This document shows, one piece after another, positions 27,321-37,383 of a DNA stretch of 64,000 bases. Source of the stretch: Devosia naphthalenivorans (GTDB taxonomy: Bacteria; Pseudomonadota; Alphaproteobacteria; Rhizobiales; Devosiaceae); assembly GCF_003056355.1 (NCBI RefSeq), contig NZ_PYVW01000005.1, positions 124,001 through 188,000 of the forward strand, written 5' to 3'. Made by a program: the position numbers and the translations under genes. Positions within the stretch are counted from its first letter, which is position 1. Each line of letters begins with the position of its first letter. Under the pieces are notes generated by a model that did not search any database, was not told where the DNA came from, and was given only the letters and a program-made list of their open reading frames with translations.

Positions 27321-29390
27321 ATGCACAAACTTGGCCGCATGCTCGGCAATATCCGGATGACCACGATGATCGCCGCCTTGGTGCTGGTCTCGATCATCGG
27401 CTCGATCGCTGTTGTTTCCGGCGTCATCTACATGAATTTGCGGGACCGCTCGGTAGCCGATAGTCATGTGCAGCAGGCGACAAACCTGGGCGTCGCAGCG
27501 ACCATTCTGGAGCGGCGGATTTCAGGCTCGGTGTTGCAGTGGACGCCGGAAGGCACCATGGACGCCTTCCAGAGCTGGGCCGTGCCGCCCTTCTACGATA
27601 CCGAAATCATCGATTCCGTGACGCGGGTTACCCAGCAAGATGCCACCATCTATGTGCTTGATCCTGCCAGCGGCAATCTGGTGAGCAAGACCACCAGCCT
27701 TGCCGCACCCGATGGCACCCGCATTGCCGATATGGTGCTCGATGCAGGCAACCCTGCCTATGCTACGGTGATGGCGGGCGAGCAGTTCCTCGGCGTCCTG
27801 CCGGTCAATGGCATCAGCTTCTTCGGCGCCTTGCAGCCCATCGAGAAGATGAGCGGCGAAGTCATGGGCGCCATTTTCGTGGGTACGCCCATGGAGGCGG
27901 TCAATGCTCATGCCAATGAGACACTGAACCTGATCCTGCTGGTGGGCGGCGCCGTCACGGTGGTGTTCGGGCTGGTTGGTCTGCTGCTGTCGCGGTTGAT
28001 GACCAAACCCATTCCCAGATTGGCCGGCGCCATGGATGCCATTGCCGAGGGCGATTACCACGCGGACGTGCCGTTCACGGAATGGGGCAACGAGGTGGGC
28101 CGCATGGCGCGCTCGGTGGAAGTGTTCCGCCAGAACGGGCTGCGTGTCAGCCAGATGACCGAAGCGGAAGCGGCCCGCATCATTGCGGACCAGGAAAACC
28201 GCAAGACGATGATGAGCGAGCTGCAAGCGGCGTTCGGCGAAGTGGTGGATGCCGCCGTAGCCGGCGATTTCACGCGGCAGGTGACGAGCGAGTTCCCCGA
28301 TCCCGAACTCAATGGCCTTGCCGCAAGCGTCAATAACCTCGTGGCCAATTTCAACCGCGGCGTCACCGAAATCGCCCATGTGCTGGCGGCCCTCGCCAAT
28401 ACCGACCTCACCGAGCGCATGGAAGGCGATTATGAGGGCGCGTTCGCCAACCTCAAGGCCGACGTCAACGCCGTGGCCGACAAGCTGACCGATGTGGTCG
28501 GACAGTTGCGCACCACGTCCGGCGCGCTCCGCACCGCGACTGGCGAAATTCTCAGCGGCGCCAATGATCTGAGCGAACGCACCACCAAGCAGGCCGCGAC
28601 CATCGAGGAAACTTCGGCCGCCATGGAACAGCTTGCCGCAACCGTGACCAGGAACGCCCAGCGCGCCAAGGATGCGAGCGCGAACGCTGTCCAGGTGACG
28701 CGCACGGCCGAGGAAGGGGGGCAGGTGATGGACGCTGCGACCCAGGCCATGGAACGTATCATCCAGTCGTCGGCCAAGATCTCCAACATCATCGGCATGA
28801 TCGACGACATTGCCTTCCAGACCAATTTGCTGGCGCTGAACGCCTCCGTGGAAGCAGCGCGCGCCGGCGATGCGGGCAAGGGCTTTGCCGTCGTGGCCGT
28901 GGAAGTGCGGCGCCTGGCGCAATCGGCCGCACAGGCGTCCAGTGAAGTGAAGGTGCTGATCGAGCAGTCGGCGGGCGAGGTCAACACCGGCTCGAAACTG
29001 GTCGGCGACGCCGCAGGCAAGCTCAAGACCATGCTGGAAGAAGCCCGCGGCAATAGCGGGCTGCTGGATTCCATTGCCCAGGACAGCCACGAGCAGGCTG
29101 CCGCGATCGACGAAGTTACCGTTGCCGTGCGCACGATGGATGAGATGACCCAGCACAATGCGGCGCTGGTCGAGCAGACCAATGCCGCTATCGAGCAAAC
29201 TGAAGGGCAGGCGCGGGAGCTCGACCGGATCGTCGATATCTTCCAGATCCAGCACAGTGACCACGCCGCTGAACCCAGGCGCGAGCAGCACGCCGACGCG
29301 CGCGGCCTGCAGGAAAAGCTCGCCAGGGCATCGGCCCGGCTGGGCACGCATGGCAATGCTGCGCTCGCCGCAGACTGGAACGAGTTCTAG
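27321..29390 (+). CDS. Transmembrane methyl-accepting chemotaxis protein 2, with DWNEF tail
   Basis: A 689-residue receptor with a membrane helix at residues about 13-36, a 170-residue single-Cache-type periplasmic domain ([29 protein letters not shown] near its end), a second membrane helix ([20 protein letters not shown]), two HAMP-like units and the signalling hairpin. The tail ends ADWNEF. Its cytoplasmic half is nearly the same as that of receptors 1 and 3, down to the block [21 protein letters not shown] short gap of 11 bases to the next receptor gene suggests co-transcription. Confidence 0.92.
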   Translation: MHKLGRMLGNIRMTTMIAALVLVSIIGSIAVVSGVIYMNLRDRSVADSHVQQATNLGVAATILERRISGSVLQWTPEGTMDAFQSWAVPPFYDTEIIDSVTRVTQQDATIYVLDPASGNLVSKTTSLAAPDGTRIADMVLDAGNPAYATVMAGEQFLGVLPVNGISFFGALQPIEKMSGEVMGAIFVGTPMEAVNAHANETLNLILLVGGAVTVVFGLVGLLLSRLMTKPIPRLAGAMDAIAEGDYHADVPFTEWGNEVGRMARSVEVFRQNGLRVSQMTEAEAARIIADQENRKTMMSELQAAFGEVVDAAVAGDFTRQVTSEFPDPELNGLAASVNNLVANFNRGVTEIAHVLAALANTDLTERMEGDYEGAFANLKADVNAVADKLTDVVGQLRTTSGALRTATGEILSGANDLSERTTKQAATIEETSAAMEQLAATVTRNAQRAKDASANAVQVTRTAEEGGQVMDAATQAMERIIQSSAKISNIIGMIDDIAFQTNLLALNASVEAARAGDAGKGFAVVAVEVRRLAQSAAQASSEVKVLIEQSAGEVNTGSKLVGDAAGKLKTMLEEARGNSGLLDSIAQDSHEQAAAIDEVTVAVRTMDEMTQHNAALVEQTNAAIEQTEGQARELDRIVDIFQIQHSDHAAEPRREQHADARGLQEKLARASARLGTHGNAALAADWNEF

Positions 29391-29401
29391 GAGTGAGCGG
29401 C

Positions 29402-31447
29402 ATGTTGAAGCGTACTGGAAACCGGCTGGGCAATATCAAGCTCACCACCATGATCGCCGGGCTGGTCATTTCCGCCGTCATCGTTTCGGTGGGCGTAGTG
29501 ACCGTCGCGATCTATCTCAATCTCAGCGCCGCGACCCGCGAGACGGCGCTGAACCAGCAGGTCACCAACCTCAAGACCGCAGCGACCATCGTGCAGTCCA
29601 GCCTGCCCGGCGCCGAAGTGCAATGGACGGATACCGGCGATATCGCCAGCATCCGGACCTGGGCCATGCCGCGGCAGTTCATCAACCATGACATGATGGA
29701 TTCTGTTGCCCGGGTCACCGGCCAGTCGGCCACCATTTTCGGCCTCGATGAAGCGAGCCAGGACTTCGTGCGCATGACCACCACGATCCTGGGTGAGGAT
29801 GGCCAGCGCCTCGTGGGTACGCCGCTGGACCGTGACGGCCCTGCCTATAGCGCGGTCATCGAAGGCCAGGCCTATTGGGGTGAGGCAGATATCGCCGGCA
29901 AGGCTTACTACGCCGCTTATCAGCCGATCTTCGATCAAACCGACCAGCCTGTCGGGGTACTCTATGTGGGCATCGACAAGGCCCAGATCGAAGGCGTCGT
30001 GAATGAAGCGCTCACGCTCCTGGCCGTCGTCGGCCTCGTGACCTTGGGCGTGCTTGGTGTTGCCGGCTACATTCTGTCACGCGTGATGATGTCATCCGTG
30101 CCGCGCCTCGCACGAACCATGAAAGTGGTGGCCGAAGGAGATTACGAAGCCGACGTGCCGTTCACCGGCCGTGGCAATGAAGTCGGCGAGATGGCGCGTG
30201 CGGTGGAAGTGTTCCGCGAAAATGGCCTCAAGGTCAGCCAGATGACTGAAGACGAACGCGCGGCTTCCCAGCGCCGGCGCGTTGAGCGCAGCGACATGAT
30301 GGGGACGCTCCGCGCTGCATTCGGCGAAGTGGTGGATGCCGCAGTCGCGGGGGATTTTTCGCGGCGCGTGCATGCCGAATTCCCCGATCCGGAGCTCAAC
30401 GCACTCGCCCAGAGCGTCAACAATTTGATGGAAACCGTCGATCGCGGCATCGGTGAAACCGGCATGGTACTCGGTGCCCTGGCCGACACGGACCTCACAA
30501 AGCGCATGCACGGCGACTACCAGGGTGCATTCGCCCGGCTCCAGGCAGATACCAATGCGGTCAGCGAAAAGCTCACTTCGGTGGTGGTGAGCGCGCAGCA
30601 GATTTCCGGCTCGCTGAAGCAGGCGACCGGCGAAATCCTCAGCGGCATGAACGATCTCAGCGAGCGCACGACCAAGCAGGCCGCAACGATCGAGGAGACT
30701 TCGGCGGCAATGGAGCAATTGGCGGCGACCGTCTCCGACAATGCCCGTATGGCCGAAGATGCCGACGGCAAAGCCCAGAGCGTTGCGCAGAGCGCGGCGC
30801 AAAGCGGGACGACCATGACCCATGCCAACGAGGCGATGGAGCGCATCACCTCAAGCTCGGCCAAGATCTCCAACATCATCGGCATGATCGACGATATCGC
30901 CTTCCAGACCAATCTGCTGGCTCTCAATGCTTCGGTGGAAGCAGCGCGTGCCGGCGACGCCGGCAAGGGCTTCGCGGTGGTGGCCGTGGAAGTGCGGCGC
31001 CTCGCTCAATCAGCCGCGAGCGCCTCGTCCGACGTCAAGGCGCTGGTCGAGCAGAGCGCCACAGAAGTAAGGGGTGGTTCGCGCCTTGTGTCCGATGCAG
31101 CCGATCAACTCGCTGCCATGCTGGGCGCCGTCAACGAGAACGCCAGCCTGATGCAGGCCATTGCCCGCGCCAGCCGCGAGCAGGCCTCAGCCATCGACGA
31201 GGTCTTCGTCGCCGTGCGGACGCTGGACGAGATGACCCAGCACAATGCGGCGCTGGTCGAGCAAACCAATGCCGCCATTGAGCAGACCGAGGCGCAGGCC
31301 AGCCAGCTGGACCAGGTCGTGGCGGTGTTCACCACCTCCGAGGAACCGGCCCGGCCGACTTCTCAAACCGCAAGGGCCAGGCCCGCCGCCCGGACCTATC
31401 GGTCGGAAGGCAATGCGGCCATTGCGGCGGATTGGAACGAATTCTAG
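29402..31447 (+). CDS. Transmembrane methyl-accepting chemotaxis protein 3, with DWNEF tail
   Basis: A 681-residue receptor of the same build as receptor 2: membrane helix at residues about 16-40, single-Cache-type sensor ([39 protein letters not shown]), second membrane helix, HAMP and HAMP-like units, hairpin, and DWNEF tail. The sensor domains of receptors 2 and 3 align along their length (both contain a VARVT/VTRVT-type segment and a GVLYVGIDK or GAIFVGTPM segment), so they look like a recent tandem duplication with different ligand pockets. The ATG at 29402 follows AGGAG by eight bases; the GTG at 29393 overlaps the site. Confidence 0.92.
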   Translation: MLKRTGNRLGNIKLTTMIAGLVISAVIVSVGVVTVAIYLNLSAATRETALNQQVTNLKTAATIVQSSLPGAEVQWTDTGDIASIRTWAMPRQFINHDMMDSVARVTGQSATIFGLDEASQDFVRMTTTILGEDGQRLVGTPLDRDGPAYSAVIEGQAYWGEADIAGKAYYAAYQPIFDQTDQPVGVLYVGIDKAQIEGVVNEALTLLAVVGLVTLGVLGVAGYILSRVMMSSVPRLARTMKVVAEGDYEADVPFTGRGNEVGEMARAVEVFRENGLKVSQMTEDERAASQRRRVERSDMMGTLRAAFGEVVDAAVAGDFSRRVHAEFPDPELNALAQSVNNLMETVDRGIGETGMVLGALADTDLTKRMHGDYQGAFARLQADTNAVSEKLTSVVVSAQQISGSLKQATGEILSGMNDLSERTTKQAATIEETSAAMEQLAATVSDNARMAEDADGKAQSVAQSAAQSGTTMTHANEAMERITSSSAKISNIIGMIDDIAFQTNLLALNASVEAARAGDAGKGFAVVAVEVRRLAQSAASASSDVKALVEQSATEVRGGSRLVSDAADQLAAMLGAVNENASLMQAIARASREQASAIDEVFVAVRTLDEMTQHNAALVEQTNAAIEQTEAQASQLDQVVAVFTTSEEPARPTSQTARARPAARTYRSEGNAAIAADWNEF

Positions 31448-31517
31448 CCCGCAGCGCCATTGCTCCAATCCTTCAAGACGTGCTTGAAGGCGGCACGTAA
31501 TCCCTAAGGAGACAGCA

Positions 31518-31880
31518 ATGGCGCGGATCGGTCTGGTTGCCCATGACGACAAGAAGGACGACCTCTGCGCCTGGGCGGTGCAGCACAGGGCCAAGCTTTC
31601 CGAACACGAACTCTGGGGCACCGGAACCACTGGCGGGCGTATCATTGCGGCTACGGGATTGCCGGTGACGCTGCTGAAAAGCGGGCCTTTGGGCGGGGAT
31701 CAGCAGCTGGGCGCGATGATCGCCGAGGGGCGGCTGGACGTGCTGATCTTCTTTATCGATCCGCTTTCAGCCCAGCCCCATGACGTGGACATCAAGGCCC
31801 TGACGCGGCTGGCGACGCTTTACGATGTCCCTTGCGCCAACAACAAATCTACGGCAGATGCCGTGCTCGCCTATATTTGA
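31518..31880 (+). CDS. mgsA: Methylglyoxal synthase
   Basis: Converts dihydroxyacetone phosphate to methylglyoxal and phosphate, bypassing lower glycolysis when phosphate is low. The 120 residues contain the catalytic Asp in FFIDPLSAQPHDVDIKAL along with the His of the PHD segment, and the phosphate-binding ELWGTGTTGGRI and LKSGPLGGDQQLGAMI. It lacks the C-terminal extension of the 152-residue E. coli enzyme, common in alphaproteobacteria. An AAGGAG site precedes the ATG. It stands alone between the receptors and the ABC transporter. GloB at 46169 could act downstream in methylglyoxal detoxification. Confidence 0.93.
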   Translation: MARIGLVAHDDKKDDLCAWAVQHRAKLSEHELWGTGTTGGRIIAATGLPVTLLKSGPLGGDQQLGAMIAEGRLDVLIFFIDPLSAQPHDVDIKALTRLATLYDVPCANNKSTADAVLAYI

Positions 31881-31984
31881 CCGGCTGGTCAAGGTTGACC
31901 GTGTGCCTGCCTTGTGAGCAGATGCCGCAAAATAGCCCTGATTATGAACGGGGCATGAACGCATTAGGAAACGGGACGGGTTGA

Positions 31985-32767
31985 TTGCCCTCTGATCTGG
32001 TTATCGACGTTCGCAACGTCAGTAAACGCTTTGGCGGATTGACCGCCGTGAACAATTGCTCGCTCTCGGTCCGGCGCGGCTCGGTGACCGGGTTGATCGG
32101 TCCGAACGGGGCCGGCAAGTCGACGCTGTTCAACATGGTCGCCGGCAATATCGTGCCCGATACCGGCTCGGTGATCTTCGACGGCGAGGATGTGACCGGC
32201 CTCAAGCCGCACCAGCTGTTCCGCACCGGCATGCTGCGCACCTTCCAGATCGCGCATGAATTCTCCAATATGACGGCACTGGAAAACCTGATGATGGTTC
32301 CGGGCGACCAGCCCGGCGAGCATCTGGTCAATGCCTGGTTCCGCCCCGGCCTTGCCCGCTCGCGCGAAACCGAAGTGCGCAAGAAGGCCCTCGACGTCAT
32401 CGATTTCCTCAAGCTTGGCCATGTCCGCAACGAGCTGGCCGGCAATCTCAGCGGTGGCCAGAAGAAGCTGCTCGAGCTTGGCCGCACCATGATGGTGGAT
32501 GCCAAGGTGGTGCTGCTCGACGAAGTGGCGGCGGGCGTCAACAAGACCCTGCTCAATGACCTCGCCAGCAATATCGAGCGGATGAACACCGAGCTTGGCT
32601 ATACCTTCTTCGTGATCGAACACGACATGGATTTGATCGCGCGCCTCTGCGATCCGGTGATCGTTATGGCGCAGGGCGAAAAGATCGCCGAGGGCCCCAT
32701 GGCCGAAATCCGCGCCAACCCCGCCATCGTCGAAGCCTATTTCGGCACGCCAGTCGAGGTAGCGTAA
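31985..32767 (+). CDS. livG: Branched-chain amino-acid-type ABC transporter ATPase (LivG-like)
   Basis: A 260-residue cytosolic ATPase of the LivG/UrtD class. Walker A is GPNGAGKST, the signature is LSGGQKKLLELGR, Walker B is KVVLLDEVAAGV, and the LivG-specific helical insert (GEHLVNAWFRPGLARSR) is present. The start is TTG at 31985: an in-frame ATG upstream at 31955 is followed by a stop. It is the first of four tightly packed genes (livG-livF-livH-livM); the next gene overlaps its stop by one base. Transported substrate could be amino acids, amides or other small polar compounds. Confidence 0.88.
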   Translation: MPSDLVIDVRNVSKRFGGLTAVNNCSLSVRRGSVTGLIGPNGAGKSTLFNMVAGNIVPDTGSVIFDGEDVTGLKPHQLFRTGMLRTFQIAHEFSNMTALENLMMVPGDQPGEHLVNAWFRPGLARSRETEVRKKALDVIDFLKLGHVRNELAGNLSGGQKKLLELGRTMMVDAKVVLLDEVAAGVNKTLLNDLASNIERMNTELGYTFFVIEHDMDLIARLCDPVIVMAQGEKIAEGPMAEIRANPAIVEAYFGTPVEVA

Positions 32768-33471
32768 TGCCATTGATCGAACTGAAGCACGTGGTGGGCG
32801 GCTATGGCGGCGCACCGATCCTGAATGGCGTCGACATGGCTATCGAAGCCAGCGACATCGGCGTCATCGTCGGCCCCAATGGCGCCGGCAAGTCGACCAC
32901 GCTGAAAGCCATTTTCGGGCTGCTCCGGGTCACCGGCGGCACCATTGAATTCGGCGGCGAGAACATCGCCAATTCCCTGCCCGACAAGCTCGTGCCCAAG
33001 GGCCTCTCTTTCGTGCCGCAGGAAAAGAACGTCTTTACCTCGATGACCGTCGAGGAAAACCTCGAAATGGGTGCCTTTACCCGCACCGACGATTTCCGCC
33101 CAACCATGGACTGGGTCTATTCCATGTTTCCGGTGCTGGCCGAAAAGCGTCGCCAGCCGGCCGGCGAGCTTTCGGGCGGCCAGCGCCAGATGGTGGCCAT
33201 GGGCCGGGCGCTGATGAGCAAGCCGAAACTGCTGATGTTGGACGAGCCCTCGGCGGGCCTGTCGCCGCGCTATGTGATCGAGATTTTCGAGACCATCGTG
33301 CGCGTCAACAAGGAAGGCGTCGGCATCCTGATGGTGGAACAGAACGCCCGCCAGGCGCTGGCCTTTGCATCCAAGGGTTTTGTGCTGGCGCAGGGCCAGA
33401 ACCGCTTCACCGGCACCGGTCCAGAACTGATCGCCGATCCCGAAGTCGCTAAAAGTTTCCTCGGGGGCTAG
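32767..33471 (+). CDS. livF: Branched-chain amino-acid-type ABC transporter ATPase (LivF-like)
   Basis: A 234-residue ATPase, the usual LivF length. Walker A GPNGAGKSTTLKAI, signature LSGGQRQMVAMGRAL, Walker B KLLMLDEPSAGLSP, and the H-loop in ILMVEQNARQAL are intact. It pairs with the LivG-like subunit on the inner face of the membrane. It is coupled to livG by TAATG and is three bases ahead of the permease gene. Confidence 0.9.
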   Translation: MPLIELKHVVGGYGGAPILNGVDMAIEASDIGVIVGPNGAGKSTTLKAIFGLLRVTGGTIEFGGENIANSLPDKLVPKGLSFVPQEKNVFTSMTVEENLEMGAFTRTDDFRPTMDWVYSMFPVLAEKRRQPAGELSGGQRQMVAMGRALMSKPKLLMLDEPSAGLSPRYVIEIFETIVRVNKEGVGILMVEQNARQALAFASKGFVLAQGQNRFTGTGPELIADPEVAKSFLGG

Positions 33472-33474
33472 GAA

Positions 33475-34479
33475 ATGGACGAACTCATATTCTTCATCAA
33501 TCGCGTGCTGATCTCAGGCACCGTGCTGGGCTCGATCTACGCCCTGGGTGCGGTCGGCGTCACGCTGATCTTCGGCATCCTGCGCTTTGCCCATTTCGCG
33601 CATGGCGACATGATGACCATGGGCGCTTTCGTCGCCTTCGTGCTGGCCGCGGCGATGACCGCCATGGGCATCGTCACGCCCCTGCCGGCTGGGTTCGTGG
33701 TGCTGCCGCTGGCGATGATCATCACCGCCGTTCTGGCGCTGGGGCTGGACAAGGGCTTTTATGCGCCTCTGCGCCAGCGCGGGGCCAAACCCGTGACCCT
33801 GCTGATCGCCTCCATCGGCGTCACGCTGATGATCCAGGGCCTGACGCGGCTGATCTTCGGTTCGGGAACGCGCACGTTCTTCGATACCGAATCCAAGGAC
33901 ATTTTCCGCATCGACATGAGCTGGGCAGGCGGTTCCCGCCCGATCTCCATTACCGAGCCTCAGGTCATCATGTTCATCGTGACCGCCCTGATCGTGGTCG
34001 CCTTGCATCTGTTTTTGACCCGCTCGCGGCTGGGCAAGGCCATGCGCGCCATGGCCGACAACGCCGCGCTGGCGCAGGTTTCGGGTATCAACACGGCGCT
34101 GGTGGTGCGGGTCACATGGGTGATCGCGGGTGCGCTCGCCTGCGTGGCCGGTACCATGCTGGCGCTCGACGTGGCGCTGATGCCGGATTTGGCGTTCAAC
34201 ATTGTCCTGCCGATTTTCGCGGCCGCCATTGTCGGTGGGCTGGGCCATGCCTATGGCGCCATCGTGGGCGGTTTCCTGATCGCCTTTGCCGAAACCATGG
34301 CGGTGTTCAACTGGACCGCCGTGCTGCGCCCGATCAATGGGCTCTTGCCCGAAGGCATGGCGTTGCCGGCCAATCTGGCGCTGGTGCCGACGGAATATAA
34401 GCTCACCGTCGCCTTCGTCATTCTGGTGATCACCCTGCTGGTCCGCCCGACCGGTATCTTCAAGGGAGCGTCGACATGA
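33475..34479 (+). CDS. livH: Branched-chain amino-acid-type ABC transporter permease (LivH-like)
   Basis: A 334-residue inner-membrane protein with about eight hydrophobic helices. The segment LGSIYALGAVGVTLIFGIL near residue 20, the loop FAHFAHGDMMTMGAF and the ATPase-contact region KAMRAMADNAALAQVSGIN are typical LivH features. It overlaps livM by four bases (ATGA). Confidence 0.9.
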   Translation: MDELIFFINRVLISGTVLGSIYALGAVGVTLIFGILRFAHFAHGDMMTMGAFVAFVLAAAMTAMGIVTPLPAGFVVLPLAMIITAVLALGLDKGFYAPLRQRGAKPVTLLIASIGVTLMIQGLTRLIFGSGTRTFFDTESKDIFRIDMSWAGGSRPISITEPQVIMFIVTALIVVALHLFLTRSRLGKAMRAMADNAALAQVSGINTALVVRVTWVIAGALACVAGTMLALDVALMPDLAFNIVLPIFAAAIVGGLGHAYGAIVGGFLIAFAETMAVFNWTAVLRPINGLLPEGMALPANLALVPTEYKLTVAFVILVITLLVRPTGIFKGAST

Positions 34480-35798
34480 GTGCGGCGGCAACGACTTCCA
34501 AGGGTTGGGACAGCCCGTTGCGGCGCGGCCTGATGCTGTTTGCCGCCATGTTCCTCATCGTGGTCGTGGTGGGTGTCACGCAGGGCACCGCCTCCATGCT
34601 GCTGATCCTGGTGCAGGCAACCGCTTTTGCGCTGATCGCCCTGGGGCTCAATATCCAGTGGGGCTATGGGGGCCTGTTCAACTTCGCCATCATGGGCTTC
34701 CTGATGGTGGGCGGCGCCTCGACGGTGTTCCTGTCCTATCCGGTCAATCCGGAGTTCTGGAACAGCGATGGCCCCATGATGCTGGGCCGCGCGCTGCTGG
34801 CGTTCCTCGCTGGGCTGGTGCTGGTCCTGCTGGCGCGCCAGAGCCACCGCATCGGCCTTCGCGGCGCCTGGAAGACCACGCTGGTGGTACTGGCCTGGTT
34901 TGCCGGCTACCTCATCTATCGCAGCCAGATCGATCCGGCCGCGGCCTATATCGAATCCACTGCCGGTTTCGTCGGCGGGCTGGGCCTGCATCCGGTGCTG
35001 GGCTGGGCCTTTGGCGGGCTGGTGTCGGCCTTCATCGCCTTTTTCATCGGCAAGATCAGCCTGGGCCTGCGCACCGACTATCTCGCCATCGCCACCATCG
35101 GCATCTCGGAAATCCTGCGTGCGCTGATCAAGAACATGGACTGGCTGACGCGCGGCACCATGACCGTCTCGCCCATGCCCTGGCCCACGCCACTGCCGCA
35201 GCAGCTGCAGGCCATGGGAAGCTCGATCCCCGAAAGCTTCGTTTTGGCGCGTGTGTGGTTCCTGGTGCTGGCAGTAATCATCCTGGTTGGCGCCTTCATC
35301 ATCGTGGAACGCGCCTATGGCGGACCTTGGGGCCGCATGATGCGCGCCATCCGCGACAATCACATCGCGGCCTCCTCGATGGGCAAGGACGTGACCGGGC
35401 GCCAGCTGGAACTCTTCATCTTCGGCTCGGTACTGATGGGCATTGGCGGGGCAATCCTCGCCACCTTCACCCAGATTTTCGACCCCTCCGGCTACCAGCC
35501 GATCAACCACACCTTCATGATCTGGGTGATGGTGATCGTCGGCGGCGCCGGCAATAATTGGGGCGTCGTGCTGGGCTCGTTCCTGATCTACATCGTCTGG
35601 ATCATTTCCGATCCGCTGGCACAGCTGATCTTCCTCAATCTCTCCAGCGTCACCGATAGCCTCGGCTGGGGCGCCATCCCCGAAATCGAATCCCGCTCGC
35701 TCCAGATGCGCGTGTTCGTACTCGGCGTCGTGATCACCATCGCCCTGCGCTATGCGCCCAAGGGGCTGATCCCCGAAGTGGTGCGGCGCGAGGGGTAA
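34476..35798 (+). CDS. livM: Branched-chain amino-acid-type ABC transporter permease (LivM-like)
   Basis: A 440-residue membrane protein. The conserved LivM core is seen in IALGLNIQWGYGGLFNFAIMGF, SLGLRTDYLAIATIGISEI and the coupling region MMRAIRDNHIAASSMGKDV. It is about 100 residues longer than the shortest LivM proteins because of extra hydrophobic segments between residues 90 and 190, a variation also seen in longer family members. It ends the four-gene unit; the binding protein gene is about 1.6 kb away on the other strand. Confidence 0.89.
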   Translation: MSAAATTSKGWDSPLRRGLMLFAAMFLIVVVVGVTQGTASMLLILVQATAFALIALGLNIQWGYGGLFNFAIMGFLMVGGASTVFLSYPVNPEFWNSDGPMMLGRALLAFLAGLVLVLLARQSHRIGLRGAWKTTLVVLAWFAGYLIYRSQIDPAAAYIESTAGFVGGLGLHPVLGWAFGGLVSAFIAFFIGKISLGLRTDYLAIATIGISEILRALIKNMDWLTRGTMTVSPMPWPTPLPQQLQAMGSSIPESFVLARVWFLVLAVIILVGAFIIVERAYGGPWGRMMRAIRDNHIAASSMGKDVTGRQLELFIFGSVLMGIGGAILATFTQIFDPSGYQPINHTFMIWVMVIVGGAGNNWGVVLGSFLIYIVWIISDPLAQLIFLNLSSVTDSLGWGAIPEIESRSLQMRVFVLGVVITIALRYAPKGLIPEVVRREG

Positions 35799-35830
35799 GG
35801 GATGGGCCGGACGGTCCTGCCCATCGAGTA

Positions 35831-35922
35831 GACCTCATCCTGAGCCCGTCGAAGGACGAGGTCGTGGCACCGCAACCTCCACTCGCTCGACCTTGTGGTT
35901 CGACAGGCTCACCATGAGGCCT
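35831..35922. repeat. Roughly 90-bp imperfect palindromic repeat, copy A
   Basis: Outer arms are CCTCATCCTGAG and CTCACCATGAGG, inner arms contain GACGAGGTCGTGGCACC and a CACTCGCTCGACC block. The same plan recurs at 50643, 55925 and 62173. Confidence 0.75.
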
Positions 35923-36236
35923 TTTGGCGTTTCCGGATTTCCACAAACGCTGAGTAGTTCTGACCCCAACGAACCGCAAAGCTCCCAGTCGACACCCTCC
36001 CCCTTGCGGGGAGGGATCAAGGGTGGGGGATGATTAGCCCAGATATGGGACCCCCAGCCTTCCCTCCCGCCCCATCCTGAAATCTCAAGATGGATCCCGG
36101 CTCAAGGCCGGGATGACACTGTGGGTGCGGAGGGTTTTGGAGGAAGTGCCGGGGCCAATCGTGCCCCAGCTCCGGCCCCTCCCTCCAAGGAGAGCGTTCC
36201 TGTCCCTCCCTTACTGGCTTCCCAATAATCACCGCG

Positions 36237-36316
36237 TCATTCCCGCGAAAGCGGGAACCTCCGTTGGCGATGGTTGCAAGGAAAACAGAGGTTCCCGCTT
36301 TCGCGGGAATGACACG
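36237..36316. repeat. Facing pair of short GC-rich palindromes
   Basis: TCATTCCCGCGAAAGCGGGAA on the left is repeated as its reverse complement on the right, about 30 bases later. Each half is a hairpin and the two halves together form a longer one. Similar paired elements occur at 45650 and 53470. Confidence 0.7.
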
Positions 36317-36361
36317 GTGGATTGAACTGACAGGAGATGAGCAGCGCCCCTTCAGCCGCCC

Positions 36362-37279
36362 TCAATCCCCAAACCGCACACCCGTAAGATTCTCCGACAC
36401 CTCCCAAAGCCTTCTCGCCGCCACATCGTCCTCTGCGGCCGCGGGCAATTTCACCAGTTTGGGCTTGCCGCGCCAGCCGCCGACGCCCGCGGGACCCACG
36501 AAGGACAGCGGGGCCAAGTCTGGATCGGTGGCGGCGGCGACGGTGGGGAGGGCGCCATCGGCGGGGGATTGGGCGACGAGCCTGTTGAACATATTGCCCA
36601 GCCGCGGGACGAGGCCGGTGCCCATGCCCGATGATATCAGGCTCGTAGCCGAAAGGCCGGGGTGGCTGGCGACGACACACAGGCCCCACCCGTCTGCATC
36701 GCTTGCCTGCTGCAGGGCGCGCATGAACAAAAGGTTCGCCAGCTTGGATTGTCCATAGGCGCGCCAGGGCGAATAATTGCGTTCCGATTGCAGGTTCTCG
36801 AATGCCATGCGGCCCGAGCGCGCGGCGTTACTCGATACCATCACCACCCGCGCCTCGCCAGCCCGGAGCCGGGGCAGCAAGCGCCCCGTGAGGGCGAAAT
36901 GGGCGAGGTGATTGGTGCCCAATTGCAGTTCGAACCCGTCGGCGGTGGTCTGGCGCTCGGGTGGCATCATGACGCCGGCATTATTGACCAGGATATCGAT
37001 CTGGGCGTGCATGGCGTCGATGCGGGCGGCAGCGGCGGCAACATCGGCGAGATCCGCCAGATCGAAGCGCTCGAACTCGATGCGGCCCCTGATCTTGCTG
37101 GCGGCGATCTCGCGCAGGGCTGCGGCGCCCTTTTCGGCGCTGCGGCCGGCCAGGATCACATGCGCGCCGGCCCCAGCAAGCATGCGCGCCGTTTCAAGCC
37201 CGATGCCGCCGGTGGCGCCGGTGACGAGGGCGGTCTTGCCGCTCAGATCGGGAATATCGGCCGGGCTGGTGATGCGCAT
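36362..37279 (-). CDS. Short-chain dehydrogenase/reductase
   Basis: A 305-residue SDR. The cofactor motif is TGATGGIGLETARML, the NNAG motif is LVNNAGVMMPPE, and the catalytic Tyr and Lys are in YGQSKLANLLF. This layout matches the group of longer SDRs related to retinol-dehydrogenase-like and protochlorophyllide-reductase-like proteins with broad, mostly unknown substrates. It sits between the two parts of the branched-chain-type transporter but is separated from the binding protein by a terminator, so a link to transport is doubtful. Confidence 0.86.
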   Translation of the reverse strand: MRITSPADIPDLSGKTALVTGATGGIGLETARMLAGAGAHVILAGRSAEKGAAALREIAASKIRGRIEFERFDLADLADVAAAAARIDAMHAQIDILVNNAGVMMPPERQTTADGFELQLGTNHLAHFALTGRLLPRLRAGEARVVMVSSNAARSGRMAFENLQSERNYSPWRAYGQSKLANLLFMRALQQASDADGWGLCVVASHPGLSATSLISSGMGTGLVPRLGNMFNRLVAQSPADGALPTVAAATDPDLAPLSFVGPAGVGGWRGKPKLVKLPAAAEDDVAARRLWEVSENLTGVRFGD

Positions 37280-37321
37280 CGACTGGACCTTCGCTTTGGA
37301 ACCGGAGCGTCTGGTGAAGCT

Positions 37322-37356
37322 TTAAATGAAAACGGCCCGGGATCGCTCCCGGGCCG
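37322..37356 (-). terminator. Intrinsic terminator after the binding-protein gene
   Basis: On the minus strand a 10-bp CGGCCCGGGA/TCCCGGGCCG stem with a 4-base loop is followed by TTTTCATTT. It ends the transcript from 38592. Confidence 0.88.
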
Positions 37357-37383
37357 CAAAAGGATATGCCGAATGAGCCGAAA

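Larger units (their letters stand above)
35799..36361. repeat. Gene-free stretch with several palindromic repeats
   Basis: No credible coding sequence is present. The stretch holds one copy of a roughly 90-bp imperfect palindrome (35831-35922), a short GC-rich palindrome (about 36091-36116) and a facing pair of GCGAAAGC-type palindromes (36237-36316). It lies between the convergent livM and short-chain dehydrogenase genes. Confidence 0.75.

Noticed and set aside
35799-36361. CRISPR array
   Set aside because: The repeats are palindromes of different kinds at irregular distance, not identical direct repeats with equal spacers.
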